NCBI GenBank assembly: GCA_019747095.1 | Contig: JAIERG010000033.1 | Span: 1 to 50,664 of the forward strand | DNA from: Caulobacteraceae bacterium | Lineage (GTDB): Bacteria > Pseudomonadota > Alphaproteobacteria > Caulobacterales > Caulobacteraceae | Direction of reading: 5' to 3' | Length of the DNA stretch: 50,664 nt | Part shown: one piece after another, positions 37,497 through 45,954 of the stretch | Layout of the letters: every line of letters begins with the position of its first letter | Position numbering within the stretch: the stretch's first letter is position 1 | The notes under the pieces: generated by a model | The model's input: the letters and a program-made list of their open reading frames with translations, nothing else | The model's database searches: none | Told to the model about the DNA's origin: nothing | Program-made: the position numbers and the translations under genes

Positions 37497-38218
37497 TGCT
37501 GTCCGTGCTGTCGGTGGAAATCCGCAAGCTGAACCGGTCTCTGGCCCTGCTGCTGGCGCTGGCCGCGCCTTGCCTGATCGGTATCTTCGCCTTCTTCAAC
37601 GTTGGTCGCTTTGACGAACCCGGCCCGTGGGCCCAGTGGTTGAGGACGTCGGTCGGACTTTGGGCCTTCTTCATGCTGCCCATGAGTGTGACGGCCCTGA
37701 CGGCGCTGGTCGCCCAGATGGAGCACGCGCCGCGCTCCTGGGACCATCTGCGCAGCCTGCCCGTGCAGCGCTGGCGGATTTTTGCGGCCAAGCTGGCCTG
37801 CGTCCTCGGTCTCGTGATCATCATGAGCGTGCTGAACCTGGCGATCACCTACGGGGCCGTCGAACTGGCGGCCACGCTGAAGCCGACCATCCGTCCGACC
37901 GGCGAGCCGGACTTCGCCGCGACGGCCCTGCTGCTGGGCAAGGTCCTCACCGCGGCCTTGCTGATGGTGGCGATCCAGTTCTGGGCGGCGATGCGGTTCG
38001 CTAGCTTCGTACCGGCGGTCGCGCTCGGCATCGGCGGCACCTTCTTCGCGGTCGCCGCCACCAGCGCCAAGCAGGGGGTGTTCTTCCCCTGGCAGATGGC
38101 TGTCAATGTGATGGGCGAGGGATGGCGGCACGACACGGCGCTGGCGCTCGGCGGCGGTCTGGGCACGCTCGCCCTGATCGCCGCGGTCATCCACCTCAGC
38201 CGCCGCGAGGTGCTTTGA
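37496..38218 (+). CDS. ABC-2 type permease
   Basis: A 240-residue membrane protein with about six helices, starting VLSVEIRKLNRSLALLLALAAP, the pattern of permeases such as those for bacitracin or lantibiotic self-protection. It forms a full exporter with the ATPase before it. The neighbouring XRE/DUF2975 pair suggests regulated expression, perhaps in response to an envelope stress or toxic peptide, but no substrate is visible. Confidence 0.87.
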   Translation: MLSVLSVEIRKLNRSLALLLALAAPCLIGIFAFFNVGRFDEPGPWAQWLRTSVGLWAFFMLPMSVTALTALVAQMEHAPRSWDHLRSLPVQRWRIFAAKLACVLGLVIIMSVLNLAITYGAVELAATLKPTIRPTGEPDFAATALLLGKVLTAALLMVAIQFWAAMRFASFVPAVALGIGGTFFAVAATSAKQGVFFPWQMAVNVMGEGWRHDTALALGGGLGTLALIAAVIHLSRREVL

Positions 38219-38220
38219 CC

Positions 38221-38721
38221 TCAGCCCCCGGTGGCGCTGTTGTCCGTCGCGATCTCGGTCATGGCGGACTGCAGGTAGTTCTGCTCGCCCAGCTGTTCGA
38301 TCAGCTTGAACTGGGCTTCAAGGAAATCGATGTGCTCCTCGGTGTCAGACAGGATCTGCATCAGGATCTGCCTGCTGACGAAGTCCGATGAGGCTTCGCA
38401 CTGGGCGATCGCCGCCAGCTGAGCCGCGCGTCCGTCGATTTCGAGCTGCAGATCGGCCCCCAGGCATTCGATGCAGCTCTCGCCGATCTTCAGCTTGTGC
38501 AGGTCCTGCATATTGGGCAGGCCGTCCAGGAACAGGATGCGCTTGATCAGCTTGTCGGCGTGCTTCATCTCGCCGATCGATTCGTCATAGACGATCTGCC
38601 CGAGGTGCTTCAGCCCCCAGCTCTCGAACATCCGGGCGTGCAGAAAGTACTGGTTGACTGCCGTCAGCTCGTTGGTCAGCACCGCGTTTAGGGTGCGGAT
38701 GATCGCGGGATCGCCCTTCAT
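38221..38721 (-). CDS. bfr: Bacterioferritin
   Basis: A 166-residue iron-storage subunit of the 24-mer. The heme ligand Met52 and ferroxidase residues Glu18, Glu51, His54, Glu94 and His130 align with E. coli Bfr. Position 127, normally a ligand glutamate, is threonine (DTEEH), with glutamates at 128 and 129. The last ten residues (ATDNSATGG) are an extra tail. A partner ferredoxin gene lies upstream on the same strand. Confidence 0.94.
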   Translation of the reverse strand: MKGDPAIIRTLNAVLTNELTAVNQYFLHARMFESWGLKHLGQIVYDESIGEMKHADKLIKRILFLDGLPNMQDLHKLKIGESCIECLGADLQLEIDGRAAQLAAIAQCEASSDFVSRQILMQILSDTEEHIDFLEAQFKLIEQLGEQNYLQSAMTEIATDNSATGG

Positions 38722-38826
38722 GTCCGTCGGCTCCTGAGTGAATCATTGGGCGCAAAGGCGCGCCTGTTGCTGCGTCATAGCACAGCAAAATCGCGATTGG
38801 GCTCTTGCGAGCTCTTATCACGACAT

Positions 38827-38846
38827 TGATATTGCGAATGATTTTA
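38827..38846. promoter_or_regulatory. Weak Fur-like element upstream of bfr
   Basis: TGATATTGCGAATGATTTTA can be read as three imperfect copies of the GATAAT hexamer of the Fur box. It lies between bfd and bfr in an AT-rich gap. A candidate only. Confidence 0.25.
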
Positions 38847-38854
38847 GGCTGCGA

Positions 38855-39040
38855 CTACTCGGCTGCCAGCGCGAAGGCCTGACGGCTCTCATCGATCATC
38901 TGACGCATTTCGCAGACGCACTTTGCGCACTGGGCCGCACAGCCGTTGCGCTCAAACACATCACGGGGGCGCTTGGCACCCGCCTCGATAGCGAGGGCGA
39001 CATCGCGTTGGCGAAGGCCGTTGCAGTTGCAAACGTACAC
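38855..39040 (-). CDS. bfd: Bacterioferritin-associated ferredoxin
   Basis: A 61-residue [2Fe-2S] protein with ligands Cys4, Cys6, Cys38 and Cys41, exactly as in E. coli Bfd (CNCNG, CAAQCAKC). Bfd reduces ferric iron stored in bacterioferritin so that it can be released. It is followed by bfr after 133 bases. Confidence 0.93.
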   Translation of the reverse strand: MYVCNCNGLRQRDVALAIEAGAKRPRDVFERNGCAAQCAKCVCEMRQMIDESRQAFALAAE

Positions 39041-39095
39041 GCGGAGTGCTCGAAAACCTAGTTGCGACTGGTTCTCCCTAGCATGTTACGGGAGG

Positions 39096-39114
39096 ATTGC
39101 AACGCATTCTCAAA
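39096..39114. promoter_or_regulatory. Candidate Fur site upstream of bfd
   Basis: ATTGCAACGCATTCTCAAA; on the minus strand TTTGAGAATGCGTTGCAAT, whose TGAGAATG half resembles alphaproteobacterial Fur sites. It lies 56 bases upstream of bfd, near the uncertain start of thiE. Low confidence. Confidence 0.3.
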
Positions 39115-39157
39115 CGCTGTGGTTGACGTCGCGGGCCTCCCGTCGCACCTCGGCCCG

Positions 39158-39796
39158 ATGCCTGCTCCCGCTTGCCAACTTTATCTGATCACTCCGCCTG
39201 TTCTCGAGGATATCGACGGCTTTGCCCATTCACTCGAACGGGCGCTGGAGGCTGGACCGGTCGCCGCGCTTCAGATCCGGCTTAAGCCGGCGACAGACCA
39301 GATCATTGAAGCCGCCGTGCGGCGGTTCGCACCCATCGCGCAGTCGAGGGGTGTGGCGGTAATCCTAAACGACAGGCCCGATCTGGCGGTAGCGCTCGGT
39401 TGCGACGGTGTGCATGTGGGCCAGTCAGACACGCCTGTCGCTTCAGCGCGGCGGATCATGGGCAGGACCGCAATGATCGGTGCGACTTGTCACGGTAGTC
39501 GTCATCTCGCCATGGAGGCCGCAGAGGCGGGCGCTGACTATGTCGCGTTCGGTGCCTTCTTCCCGACCCTGACCAAGGAGACGATGCACCGACCAGAGCC
39601 GGACATCCTGACGATCTGGCAGGAGACGATGGAGATTCCTTGCGTCGCTATCGGGGGCATCACTGTCAAGCGTGCGCCGGAGCTGATTGAAGCGGGTGCC
39701 GATTTTCTCGCCGTTAGCCAGGGAGTTTGGGGGCATCCCAAAGGGCCAGAGCACGCGGTAAGTGCCTTCACCCTGCTCATGGCGGACAGGCGGTAG
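39158..39796 (+). CDS. thiE: Thiamine phosphate synthase
   Basis: About 212 residues of TIM barrel that joins HMP-PP and thiazole phosphate to thiamine phosphate. Motifs: [29 protein letters not shown] (pyrophosphate/Mg site), [28 protein letters not shown] and [23 protein letters not shown] 39158 ([14 protein letters not shown]) is preferred because the family begins near YLIT. Starts at 39062 or 39083 would add residues unlike the family, and no strong ribosome site decides between them. No TPP riboswitch is visible. It stands alone from other thiamine genes. Confidence 0.85.
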   Translation: MPAPACQLYLITPPVLEDIDGFAHSLERALEAGPVAALQIRLKPATDQIIEAAVRRFAPIAQSRGVAVILNDRPDLAVALGCDGVHVGQSDTPVASARRIMGRTAMIGATCHGSRHLAMEAAEAGADYVAFGAFFPTLTKETMHRPEPDILTIWQETMEIPCVAIGGITVKRAPELIEAGADFLAVSQGVWGHPKGPEHAVSAFTLLMADRR

Positions 39797-39864
39797 CTTC
39801 AGGGGATATTAGGAAGCCTGTGCTTAACCACGGGGGTCGCGTCCCATCCCTGAGTTTGCACCGG

Positions 39865-41547
39865 ATGACCAACAGTCGTGTTCTGACAGCGCCGGAGATC
39901 GACCCTGTCGGGGACTCCTTCGCCCCTGCGGCACGCAAGGCGACGGTGACATCCCTGTTCAACGATCCCATTGCGCCGATCGTGACCGTCGTCGGCGTGA
40001 TGTTGCTCACTGTCCTGGCGATTTCGACGGCGCGGACAGCAGGGCTTGTCGCCGTGCTTTGGGCAGCAAATGCCCTTGCGGTTGCCCAATGGCTCCGCAG
40101 CGGCCGTGGTTGGAGCTATGACCTTTGCTTTGGCGCGCTGATCGCGATCGGTGTCCTGTCGGGTCAGTTCCTTGCCGGCAATCAGCCAGAACTCGCTGTG
40201 ATGTTCACAATGGCCAACATGGTCGAAATCATCGCGGCGGTCGCGCTGGCCCGACGCTTTGCGCCGACCCTTAATCTGGGGAGCGTCGAAGGAGCCTGTC
40301 GGTTTCTGCTTTCGGTGGCTCTGATCGCGCCGATTGGCGGGGCGCTGCTGGCGGCCACGGGGCTGTCCGTCATGATGGGGGCGGATTTTCTGACTTCGTT
40401 CAAGACCTGGTGGTTTGGTCATGCCCTCGGATTGGCGGTCGTTGCGCCGTTTGTGTTGGCTCTCGACAAGCAGCCTCTAAGCAATCTGCTGTCCCCCTGG
40501 CGTATCGCCGAGACAGTCTTTCTGTTTGGATTGCTCGTCGCAGTCTGTGTGTCCGTTTACTTCATTCTGACGGTGCCGCTGGGATTCGCCATGATCCCGG
40601 TTCTGATCCTGATCGCAGCGCGTCTGCGGGTGCTGGGGGTGACGGCCGGATTGGTCGTTATGGCGCTTTGCGCCACCTCCGCTCTGATGCTGGGTGCCGG
40701 GCCGTGGAGGTGGGTGGACAGCCCTCTCGCTGATCGTGCGATCCTGATGCAGCTGACGCTGCTTCTGGGTTACGTGCCCATCATTCTCGTCGCGTCATTG
40801 CTAGAAGAGCGCGATCGGCTTTCTGAGCAGGCCAAGGCGGGGCAACTGCGGGCCGAGCGTGCCTCAGCCGCTAAGTCTCGGCTGCTTGCCAATGTAGCGC
40901 ATGAGATCAAGAGCCCCGTTAGTGGCATTATCGGGATCGGCGATCTCTGGTCGTCCGGACAGCTGGGCCAGGTGACCCAGACCCAGAAGGACATGGCGCA
41001 TATGCTGGTCAAGACCGCACGGCAGGTCGAGGCTCTGTCCCACGATCTGCTTGATGTGGCGCGAGCCGAGGCCGGAGCCGTCAAGGTTGACCTTCGACCC
41101 ACGGACGTTGTGGGCCTTCTCCAAGATGTCTCTCGGGCAGTCGCCCTTCGTCCTGAAGCCAGGCGTATGGAGATGACGGTCCAGGCCGAAGGAAACGGGC
41201 TGATTGCTTTGGCGGACTCCCAGCGCCTGGCCCAGGTCATCGACAACCTGGCGACAAACGCCGTGAAGTATGCCGCGAGTGGGCGGTCCCTGACTTTCCG
41301 CGCGCACCGGGTGTTCAATGCGGTTCGCATCGAGGTGATTGACAAGGGCCCGGGTCTGTCGCTGGAAAAGCAGGCTCAGCTTTTCGAACCGTTCAATCGT
41401 CTGGGGCTCGAACGGTCCGCCGTCGAGGGCCATGGGATCGGTCTCGCGCTGGCCAAGCGGCTGGTGGAGCTCCAACGAGGATCGATTGGCGTGGAGTCAT
41501 CGCCGGGCGAGGGTGCCACATTCTGGATCGAGCTGCCGATCGCTTGA
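39865..41547 (+). CDS. Sensor histidine kinase with MASE1-type membrane domain
   Basis: A 560-residue kinase. About eight membrane helices (residues 30-310) fit the MASE1 sensory domain. The cytoplasmic part has the phospho-accepting His in LANVAHEIKSPVSG and the ATPase boxes N (DNLATNAVKYA), G1 (DKGPGL) and G2 (GHGIGLALAKRLV). No response regulator gene is adjacent, so it is an orphan kinase. ATG 39865 is chosen over an opening at 39727 that overlaps thiE. Confidence 0.88.
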   Translation: MTNSRVLTAPEIDPVGDSFAPAARKATVTSLFNDPIAPIVTVVGVMLLTVLAISTARTAGLVAVLWAANALAVAQWLRSGRGWSYDLCFGALIAIGVLSGQFLAGNQPELAVMFTMANMVEIIAAVALARRFAPTLNLGSVEGACRFLLSVALIAPIGGALLAATGLSVMMGADFLTSFKTWWFGHALGLAVVAPFVLALDKQPLSNLLSPWRIAETVFLFGLLVAVCVSVYFILTVPLGFAMIPVLILIAARLRVLGVTAGLVVMALCATSALMLGAGPWRWVDSPLADRAILMQLTLLLGYVPIILVASLLEERDRLSEQAKAGQLRAERASAAKSRLLANVAHEIKSPVSGIIGIGDLWSSGQLGQVTQTQKDMAHMLVKTARQVEALSHDLLDVARAEAGAVKVDLRPTDVVGLLQDVSRAVALRPEARRMEMTVQAEGNGLIALADSQRLAQVIDNLATNAVKYAASGRSLTFRAHRVFNAVRIEVIDKGPGLSLEKQAQLFEPFNRLGLERSAVEGHGIGLALAKRLVELQRGSIGVESSPGEGATFWIELPIA

Positions 41548-41587
41548 GCGGTTTGACGAGCGCTTGCCGTTCCAGAGCTGAGGCGAC

Positions 41588-42490
41588 ATGGTCGCGCGCA
41601 TGTCCAGCGTCCTGATCCTCACTGTCCTCGCCACGCTCCAGACGTCGTCCCAGGCACAGCAAAGCACCGCGAGCGACCTGACCCGCATGCTGAATGGCGC
41701 GCCGCCGGCCGCCATTCGGCCGTTGCCTTCTTCCGCCGAGACACCGGTGGTTCCCGTTCCGCCCTTGTCGGATGAGGTGCCCCGCACCGTTCCGGCTCCG
41801 TCCCCACTGATGTCTGCGCCCAATGCCGGGCCCGTTGGCCCGAGCAGTGCGTCGGCTCCGCCGCGGTCCCAGCCTTTGGCCCCTTCAGGCACTGGCGGAA
41901 CGGCGACCAATGCGGCCGGAGGGAGCGCGCCCGGTGCCCCCGAAACCGTTGCTCCGCCCCGTGTTGAGCCCCCCGCCGCTGGCGTCGCATCGGCAGCGAC
42001 GCAGCCGCCGAGAACGCCTGCGGCCAATCCGGCTCCATCAACGGTGTTACCGCCTTCAAGCACCGGGACGGTGGCGAGCGAGGCGGTCGTGGCTGCTGAG
42101 CCGGTCGAGCCACCGCCGCCACCGGTTACCGTCCTGACTCCCGCCGCGATCTCTGCGCTGCCGTTCTCGCTTGATTTGCCGAGCGGGGTGACCATGACGA
42201 CGGGTCGGCCAGGCCCGAACTTCACCGTCTGGACCGTCCGTCGCGGGGAGCGGTCGCTCGTGATGATCTACGCCGGTCCGACCTCACAGTTTCCGATTTA
42301 CTCGGGCGAGATGATCGAGGCGGGTGGGCGCACATCAATCGTTGCGACGGAGGAGCGAGGGCGCGTGGCGCTGGAGCATCTGTTCACACGCACAACCGCG
42401 CCCCGGGAGATCCACGCGTGGATCACCAGCGTGGAGGGTGAAGACAGGCTGCTGGCCGAGCAGATCGCCCAGAGCATCGACCCCCGCTAG
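41588..42490 (+). CDS. Secreted protein with a long Pro/Ala-rich linker
   Basis: A 300-residue protein: signal-like start (MVARMSSVLILTVLATLQTS, cleavage near QAQQ), then about 130 residues rich in Pro, Ala, Ser and Thr, and a C-terminal domain from about 190. That domain contains LDLPSGVTMTTGRPGPNFTVW and a helix ending LLAEQIAQSIDPR. The linker suggests a periplasm- or wall-spanning arm. I do not recognise the C-terminal fold. ATG 41600 is a possible alternative start. The stop overlaps the convergent gene by four bases. Confidence 0.65.
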   Translation: MVARMSSVLILTVLATLQTSSQAQQSTASDLTRMLNGAPPAAIRPLPSSAETPVVPVPPLSDEVPRTVPAPSPLMSAPNAGPVGPSSASAPPRSQPLAPSGTGGTATNAAGGSAPGAPETVAPPRVEPPAAGVASAATQPPRTPAANPAPSTVLPPSSTGTVASEAVVAAEPVEPPPPPVTVLTPAAISALPFSLDLPSGVTMTTGRPGPNFTVWTVRRGERSLVMIYAGPTSQFPIYSGEMIEAGGRTSIVATEERGRVALEHLFTRTTAPREIHAWITSVEGEDRLLAEQIAQSIDPR

Positions 42491-42891
42491 GCGCGGCGCA
42501 CCGGCGTGTCGACGGTGCCCAGCCGCAGCCCGCGCTTGCCCGCGAAGACAAGTACCTCCTGCCCCTCGGCGGTGGCCCAGCGTCGAAGGTGCTCTTCATA
42601 GGGCGGTCGGCGCCAGTCATGCGGACGTGCCGCATCGCATTCGACGATCAGGCGGCGCCCATTCTGTTCGGTGTGCAGCACAAAGCCGGAGGTGGTGGGC
42701 TTCCAGGTTTCGTCCAGGGCTTCGGTCAGAAGCCAGAGGCAGTTGAAGACGCGGCAGTCGTCGGGACGCACCGCGTAGACGGCGCAGCCGGTGGTTTTGC
42801 CAAAGTGACGGCACCAACGACCAGCGGGCTTATCGAGGGGCGTGACGCCCATGAGCTTGCAGCACAGGCCGCAGTCGCCGCACGACTTCAT
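42487..42891 (-). CDS. YkgJ-family cysteine cluster protein
   Basis: A 134-residue protein with the N-terminal CGDCGLCC cluster, then GCAVYAVRPDDCRVFNC. This matches the YkgJ/CxxCxxCC family of putative zinc- or iron-chelating proteins of uncertain role. ATG 42891 places the cluster at the family's usual position; an opening to 42969 is in frame but unlike the family. Confidence 0.85.
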   Translation of the reverse strand: MKSCGDCGLCCKLMGVTPLDKPAGRWCRHFGKTTGCAVYAVRPDDCRVFNCLWLLTEALDETWKPTTSGFVLHTEQNGRRLIVECDAARPHDWRRPPYEEHLRRWATAEGQEVLVFAGKRGLRLGTVDTPVRRA

Positions 42892-42972
42892 GAGATCGTG
42901 ATCTCGGCGCGACTTGCCGGTGCGCGTCTCTCGCCGTGATAATGCGACCAAGTCGCAAAATAGAGGCAATCC

Positions 42973-43071
42973 ATGATCGTCCTGACCCTCGGAGCCGCCG
43001 CGCTGGCGCGATTGATCAGCTCCGAACGTGACGAGCCGCCCTGCGAGGAAGGCGAGCCGATCACCCGGTGA
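42973..43071 (+). CDS. Possible 32-residue small protein
   Basis: ATG 42973 with AGAGG upstream reads MIVLTLGAAALARLISSERD and ends in an acidic tail (CEEGEPITR) at TGA 43069-43071. A short hydrophobic stretch is followed by charged residues, like a membrane-anchored microprotein. It overlaps the end of the convergent esterase by 11 bases. No homolog can be named; it may be chance. Confidence 0.3.
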   Translation: MIVLTLGAAALARLISSERDEPPCEEGEPITR

Positions 43072-44035
43072 CCCACCCGTTGCGCCTGCCGAAAGCGAGC
43101 GCGAGTTCGGGCCAAACCTCGGCTGGCTTGCCTGCGATCAGGCGGACACCGAAGCCATGGCCGCCTTCCTGAAAGAGATGGGCTTCTGTCGTGACGGATG
43201 CCGCACGCAGGGCAGCCAGCAGCATGAGGCTGTTTTCCAGCGGAACGCTGGCGTCATCCATGGCATGGATCAAAAAGGTTGGAGCCACCCCGGCCAAGTT
43301 CATCTGGTCGAGCGACCAGCGGGAAATCGCGTCGTCGGAAGGCGAAGAGCCGAGCAGATGCAGCCGCGATCCAGCGTGGGCGTAAGGGGCTGACATCGTG
43401 ACGACGGGATAGAGGAGGATGTTCAGGTCGGGGCGGAAAGAGGAGGTGTCAGCGTCGTCGACCGGACTATAGGTCTCGTCCCGTCGGGCTGCGAGAAGGC
43501 CACCGAGGTGGCCTCCAGCGGAGGCACCCAGACTGGCGATGCAACGCGGGTCGATGCCGAAATCGGCCGCTCGGTGTCGGATCAGCCGCAGTGCGCGCTG
43601 GGCGTCCTGGAGCGGGGCATTGGGTCCGGCCGCCCAGCCATCGGCCGGGAGCCGATAGCGCAGGACGAAGCAGGTGACGCCCGACGCGGCGAACACCCGG
43701 GCGACGTCGAGGCCCTCCTTGTCGACCACGGCCCAGCGATAGCCTCCGCCGGGTATGAGCAGCAGGGCAGTCCCATTGGGCCGCTCCGGCCGAACGACCG
43801 TCAGGATCGGGTCGGTGGTGTACTGCGCATAGCGGTCGTGAAACGACGGGTCGGTCGAGCGTTCAGGCACGACCGGCGTGACTGTCACTCCCTCGCCCCC
43901 CGGCGCGCCATCAGGCCATAGCCTGATCGTCTCGTTCGGGTCGGACGGAGCCAGCGTCGAGGATTGGCGCGCCAAGGCGGGTGACGCGGCAGCGAGCGCG
44001 CCGATCCCGATCAGGCTGCGCCGGTCGAGCGTCAC
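43061..44035 (-). CDS. Secreted esterase/acetyl-xylan-esterase-like alpha/beta hydrolase
   Basis: A 324-residue enzyme with a twin-arginine-like signal (MTLDRRSLIGIGALAAASPALA). The oxyanion region is IPGGGYRWAVVD, the nucleophile elbow GASAGG and the acid/base residues are in HAMDDASVP and GGHGFGV. This fits the BD-FAE/acetyl esterase group acting on acylated sugars or similar esters. It overlaps the thiolase upstream by four bases, so it is translationally coupled although the functions differ. Confidence 0.87.
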   Translation of the reverse strand: MTLDRRSLIGIGALAAASPALARQSSTLAPSDPNETIRLWPDGAPGGEGVTVTPVVPERSTDPSFHDRYAQYTTDPILTVVRPERPNGTALLLIPGGGYRWAVVDKEGLDVARVFAASGVTCFVLRYRLPADGWAAGPNAPLQDAQRALRLIRHRAADFGIDPRCIASLGASAGGHLGGLLAARRDETYSPVDDADTSSFRPDLNILLYPVVTMSAPYAHAGSRLHLLGSSPSDDAISRWSLDQMNLAGVAPTFLIHAMDDASVPLENSLMLLAALRAASVTTEAHLFQEGGHGFGVRLIAGKPAEVWPELALAFGRRNGWVTG

Positions 44036-45213
44036 GCCATCTCAACCGTGAGGGCCACGGCCTCGCCGCCGCCGATGCACAGCGACGCGACGCCTCTCTT
44101 GCCTCCGCGCGCGTGAAGCGCTGCGAGCAGCGTGGTAAGTACCCGGGCCCCGGAGGCCCCAATGGGATGGCCCAGAGCGGTCGCGCCGCCGTTCACGTTC
44201 AGCTTGGCTTGGTCGATGCCGAGCTCCTGCATGGCGATCATGGCGACGACGGCGAAGGCCTCGTTGACCTCCCACAGGTCGATGTCCTCGACCGACCAGC
44301 CGGCCTTCTTCAGCGCCCTCTGCATGGCGGGCACGGGCGCAGTTGTGAACAGGCCGGGCTCATGGGCGTGGGCGGCATAGGACACCACTCGGGCCACAAC
44401 GGGCAGGTTCAGCGCCTTGGCTACGCTCTCGCGCGTGAGAACCAGAGCGGCGGCTCCGTCCGAAATCGAGCTGGCGTTAGCGGCCGTGATCGTCCCGTCC
44501 TTGGCGAAAGCAGGCTTCAGGGTAGGAATCTTGTCGGGATTGGCCTTGGCGGGTTGCTCGTCCTCGCTGACGGTGATCGTGCCCTTGCGATCGGTGACCG
44601 CCACCGGGACGATCTCTGCCCTGAAGGCACCCGATGCGATGGCGTTGCGGGCCCGTGTCAGGCTCTCGATGGCATAGGCATCCTGGGCTTCTCGCGTGAA
44701 CTGGTACTGGCGGGCAGCGTCTTCGGCGAACGCCCCCATCAGCTTTCCGGGCGTATAGGCGTCCTCGAGGCCATCCAGGTACATGCTGTCGACAATGACA
44801 TCGTGGCCGATACGCGCTCCGCCCCTGTGCTTGGTCATCAGGTAGGGCGCGCCGGTCATGGACTCCATTCCGCCCGCGACGATGATGTTCGCAGAGCCCG
44901 CGGCCAGGGCATCAGACGCCATCATCACGGCCTGAAGGCCCGAGCCGCACATCTTGTTGACCGTAGTCGCTTCGACGTGCTCGCCAAGTCCCGCGCCGAT
45001 GGCGGCCTGTCGCGCTGGAGCCTGGCCCAGCCCGGCGGGAAGGACGCATCCCATCACTATTTGCTCGACCTTGTCGGTCGGGACGCCCGCCCGCTCGACC
45101 GCCGCCTTGGCCGCCGTGGCCCCGAGCTCGGTCGCCTTGACACCTGATAGAGCCCCCTGGAAGCCCCCCATCGGCGTGCGGGCAAAGGAGACGATGACAA
45201 CTGGATCGGACAT
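44032..45213 (-). CDS. Acetyl-CoA acetyltransferase (thiolase)
   Basis: A 393-residue degradative/biosynthetic thiolase. Acyl-accepting Cys89 is in NKMCGSGLQ. The other signatures are NVNGGATALGHPIGASGARVL (catalytic His) and VASLCIGGGEAVAL (catalytic Cys). It condenses two acetyl-CoA or cleaves acetoacetyl-CoA, which would feed polyhydroxybutyrate or ketone routes. It sits upstream of the esterase in a two-gene unit. Confidence 0.93.
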   Translation of the reverse strand: MSDPVVIVSFARTPMGGFQGALSGVKATELGATAAKAAVERAGVPTDKVEQIVMGCVLPAGLGQAPARQAAIGAGLGEHVEATTVNKMCGSGLQAVMMASDALAAGSANIIVAGGMESMTGAPYLMTKHRGGARIGHDVIVDSMYLDGLEDAYTPGKLMGAFAEDAARQYQFTREAQDAYAIESLTRARNAIASGAFRAEIVPVAVTDRKGTITVSEDEQPAKANPDKIPTLKPAFAKDGTITAANASSISDGAAALVLTRESVAKALNLPVVARVVSYAAHAHEPGLFTTAPVPAMQRALKKAGWSVEDIDLWEVNEAFAVVAMIAMQELGIDQAKLNVNGGATALGHPIGASGARVLTTLLAALHARGGKRGVASLCIGGGEAVALTVEMA

Positions 45214-45388
45214 GGGCAGGTCTCTCGGAAACTCAGGGCCGATTTAGCCTCGAAAGGTTCCGATTGCGAGATGGAGCCGGGGGAGGCTGTCGCAAGATGA
45301 ACCCAAAACAACAATCCGTTCAGCGGAGCCGTAAGCACGCTCAGGCATTGTTGTCTCCATCGATCTAACTCGATGACAGGAGACAGAC

Positions 45389-45865
45389 ATGTCGAAGATC
45401 ATGAACGCATCGCTGGCGACCGCTGGTGCCCTGGCCGCGCTTGTGACGGCCGTTCCGACGGCCTCGATGGCTCAGGCCAATGGAATCACAAACTGTGATG
45501 CTCCGGGCGGTCGTCAGGCGGTCGGTGCCGCGATCGGTGCCGTGTTGGGAGGTATCGTCGGTTCCAATCTGGCTCGCAACGAACGGACGGCCGGAACCGT
45601 CGTAGGCGCGGGTGCCGGTGCGGCGGCCGGTTCCTACATCGGCTGCAATCAGCAACGTGCGCGCGCAGCTGCTCAGGCCAGTGCTTCGGGTGCCCAGTAC
45701 CGGGCCTCTTCCAACCTGCGGATTCGCTCGGGTCCGGGAACCAGCTACCGCCAGGCGGGCAGTCTGCGTGCCGGCCAGCCCTTCACGGCCATCGGCTCAC
45801 AGGGAGAGTGGGTCCAGATTGCTGGGGGCGGCTGGGTGAACGCTCACTACGTTCAGCCCTACTGA
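45389..45865 (+). CDS. Glycine-zipper and bacterial SH3 domain envelope protein
   Basis: A 158-residue protein with a signal peptide (cleavage near SMAQA). A glycine-zipper segment follows, VGAAIGAVLGGIVGSNLA then GTVVGAGAGAAAGSYIG, as in the outer-membrane-associated SlyB/17 kDa group. A bacterial SH3 domain (SSNLRIRSGPGTSYRQAGSL, ending WVNAHYVQPY) follows, which probably binds peptidoglycan. GGAGAC precedes ATG 45389, and a dyad CATCGA-N6-TCGATG lies in the leader. A strong terminator follows. Confidence 0.85.
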   Translation: MSKIMNASLATAGALAALVTAVPTASMAQANGITNCDAPGGRQAVGAAIGAVLGGIVGSNLARNERTAGTVVGAGAGAAAGSYIGCNQQRARAAAQASASGAQYRASSNLRIRSGPGTSYRQAGSLRAGQPFTAIGSQGEWVQIAGGGWVNAHYVQPY

Positions 45866-45914
45866 CCCAGGCGAATGCCTCGTCCGTGACTTGGCGAGAG
45901 CCGTTCTGAAACCT

Positions 45915-45942
45915 AAAGGCCGTCCCGCAAGGGACGGCCTTT
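45915..45942. terminator. Bidirectional intrinsic terminator
   Basis: AAAGGCCGTCCC, loop GCAA, GGGACGGCCTTT: a perfect 12-bp stem whose ends supply short T-runs in both directions. It lies between the convergent SH3 protein and S24 regulator genes and can stop both. Confidence 0.85.
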
Positions 45943-45954
45943 CCACGATTGGAC

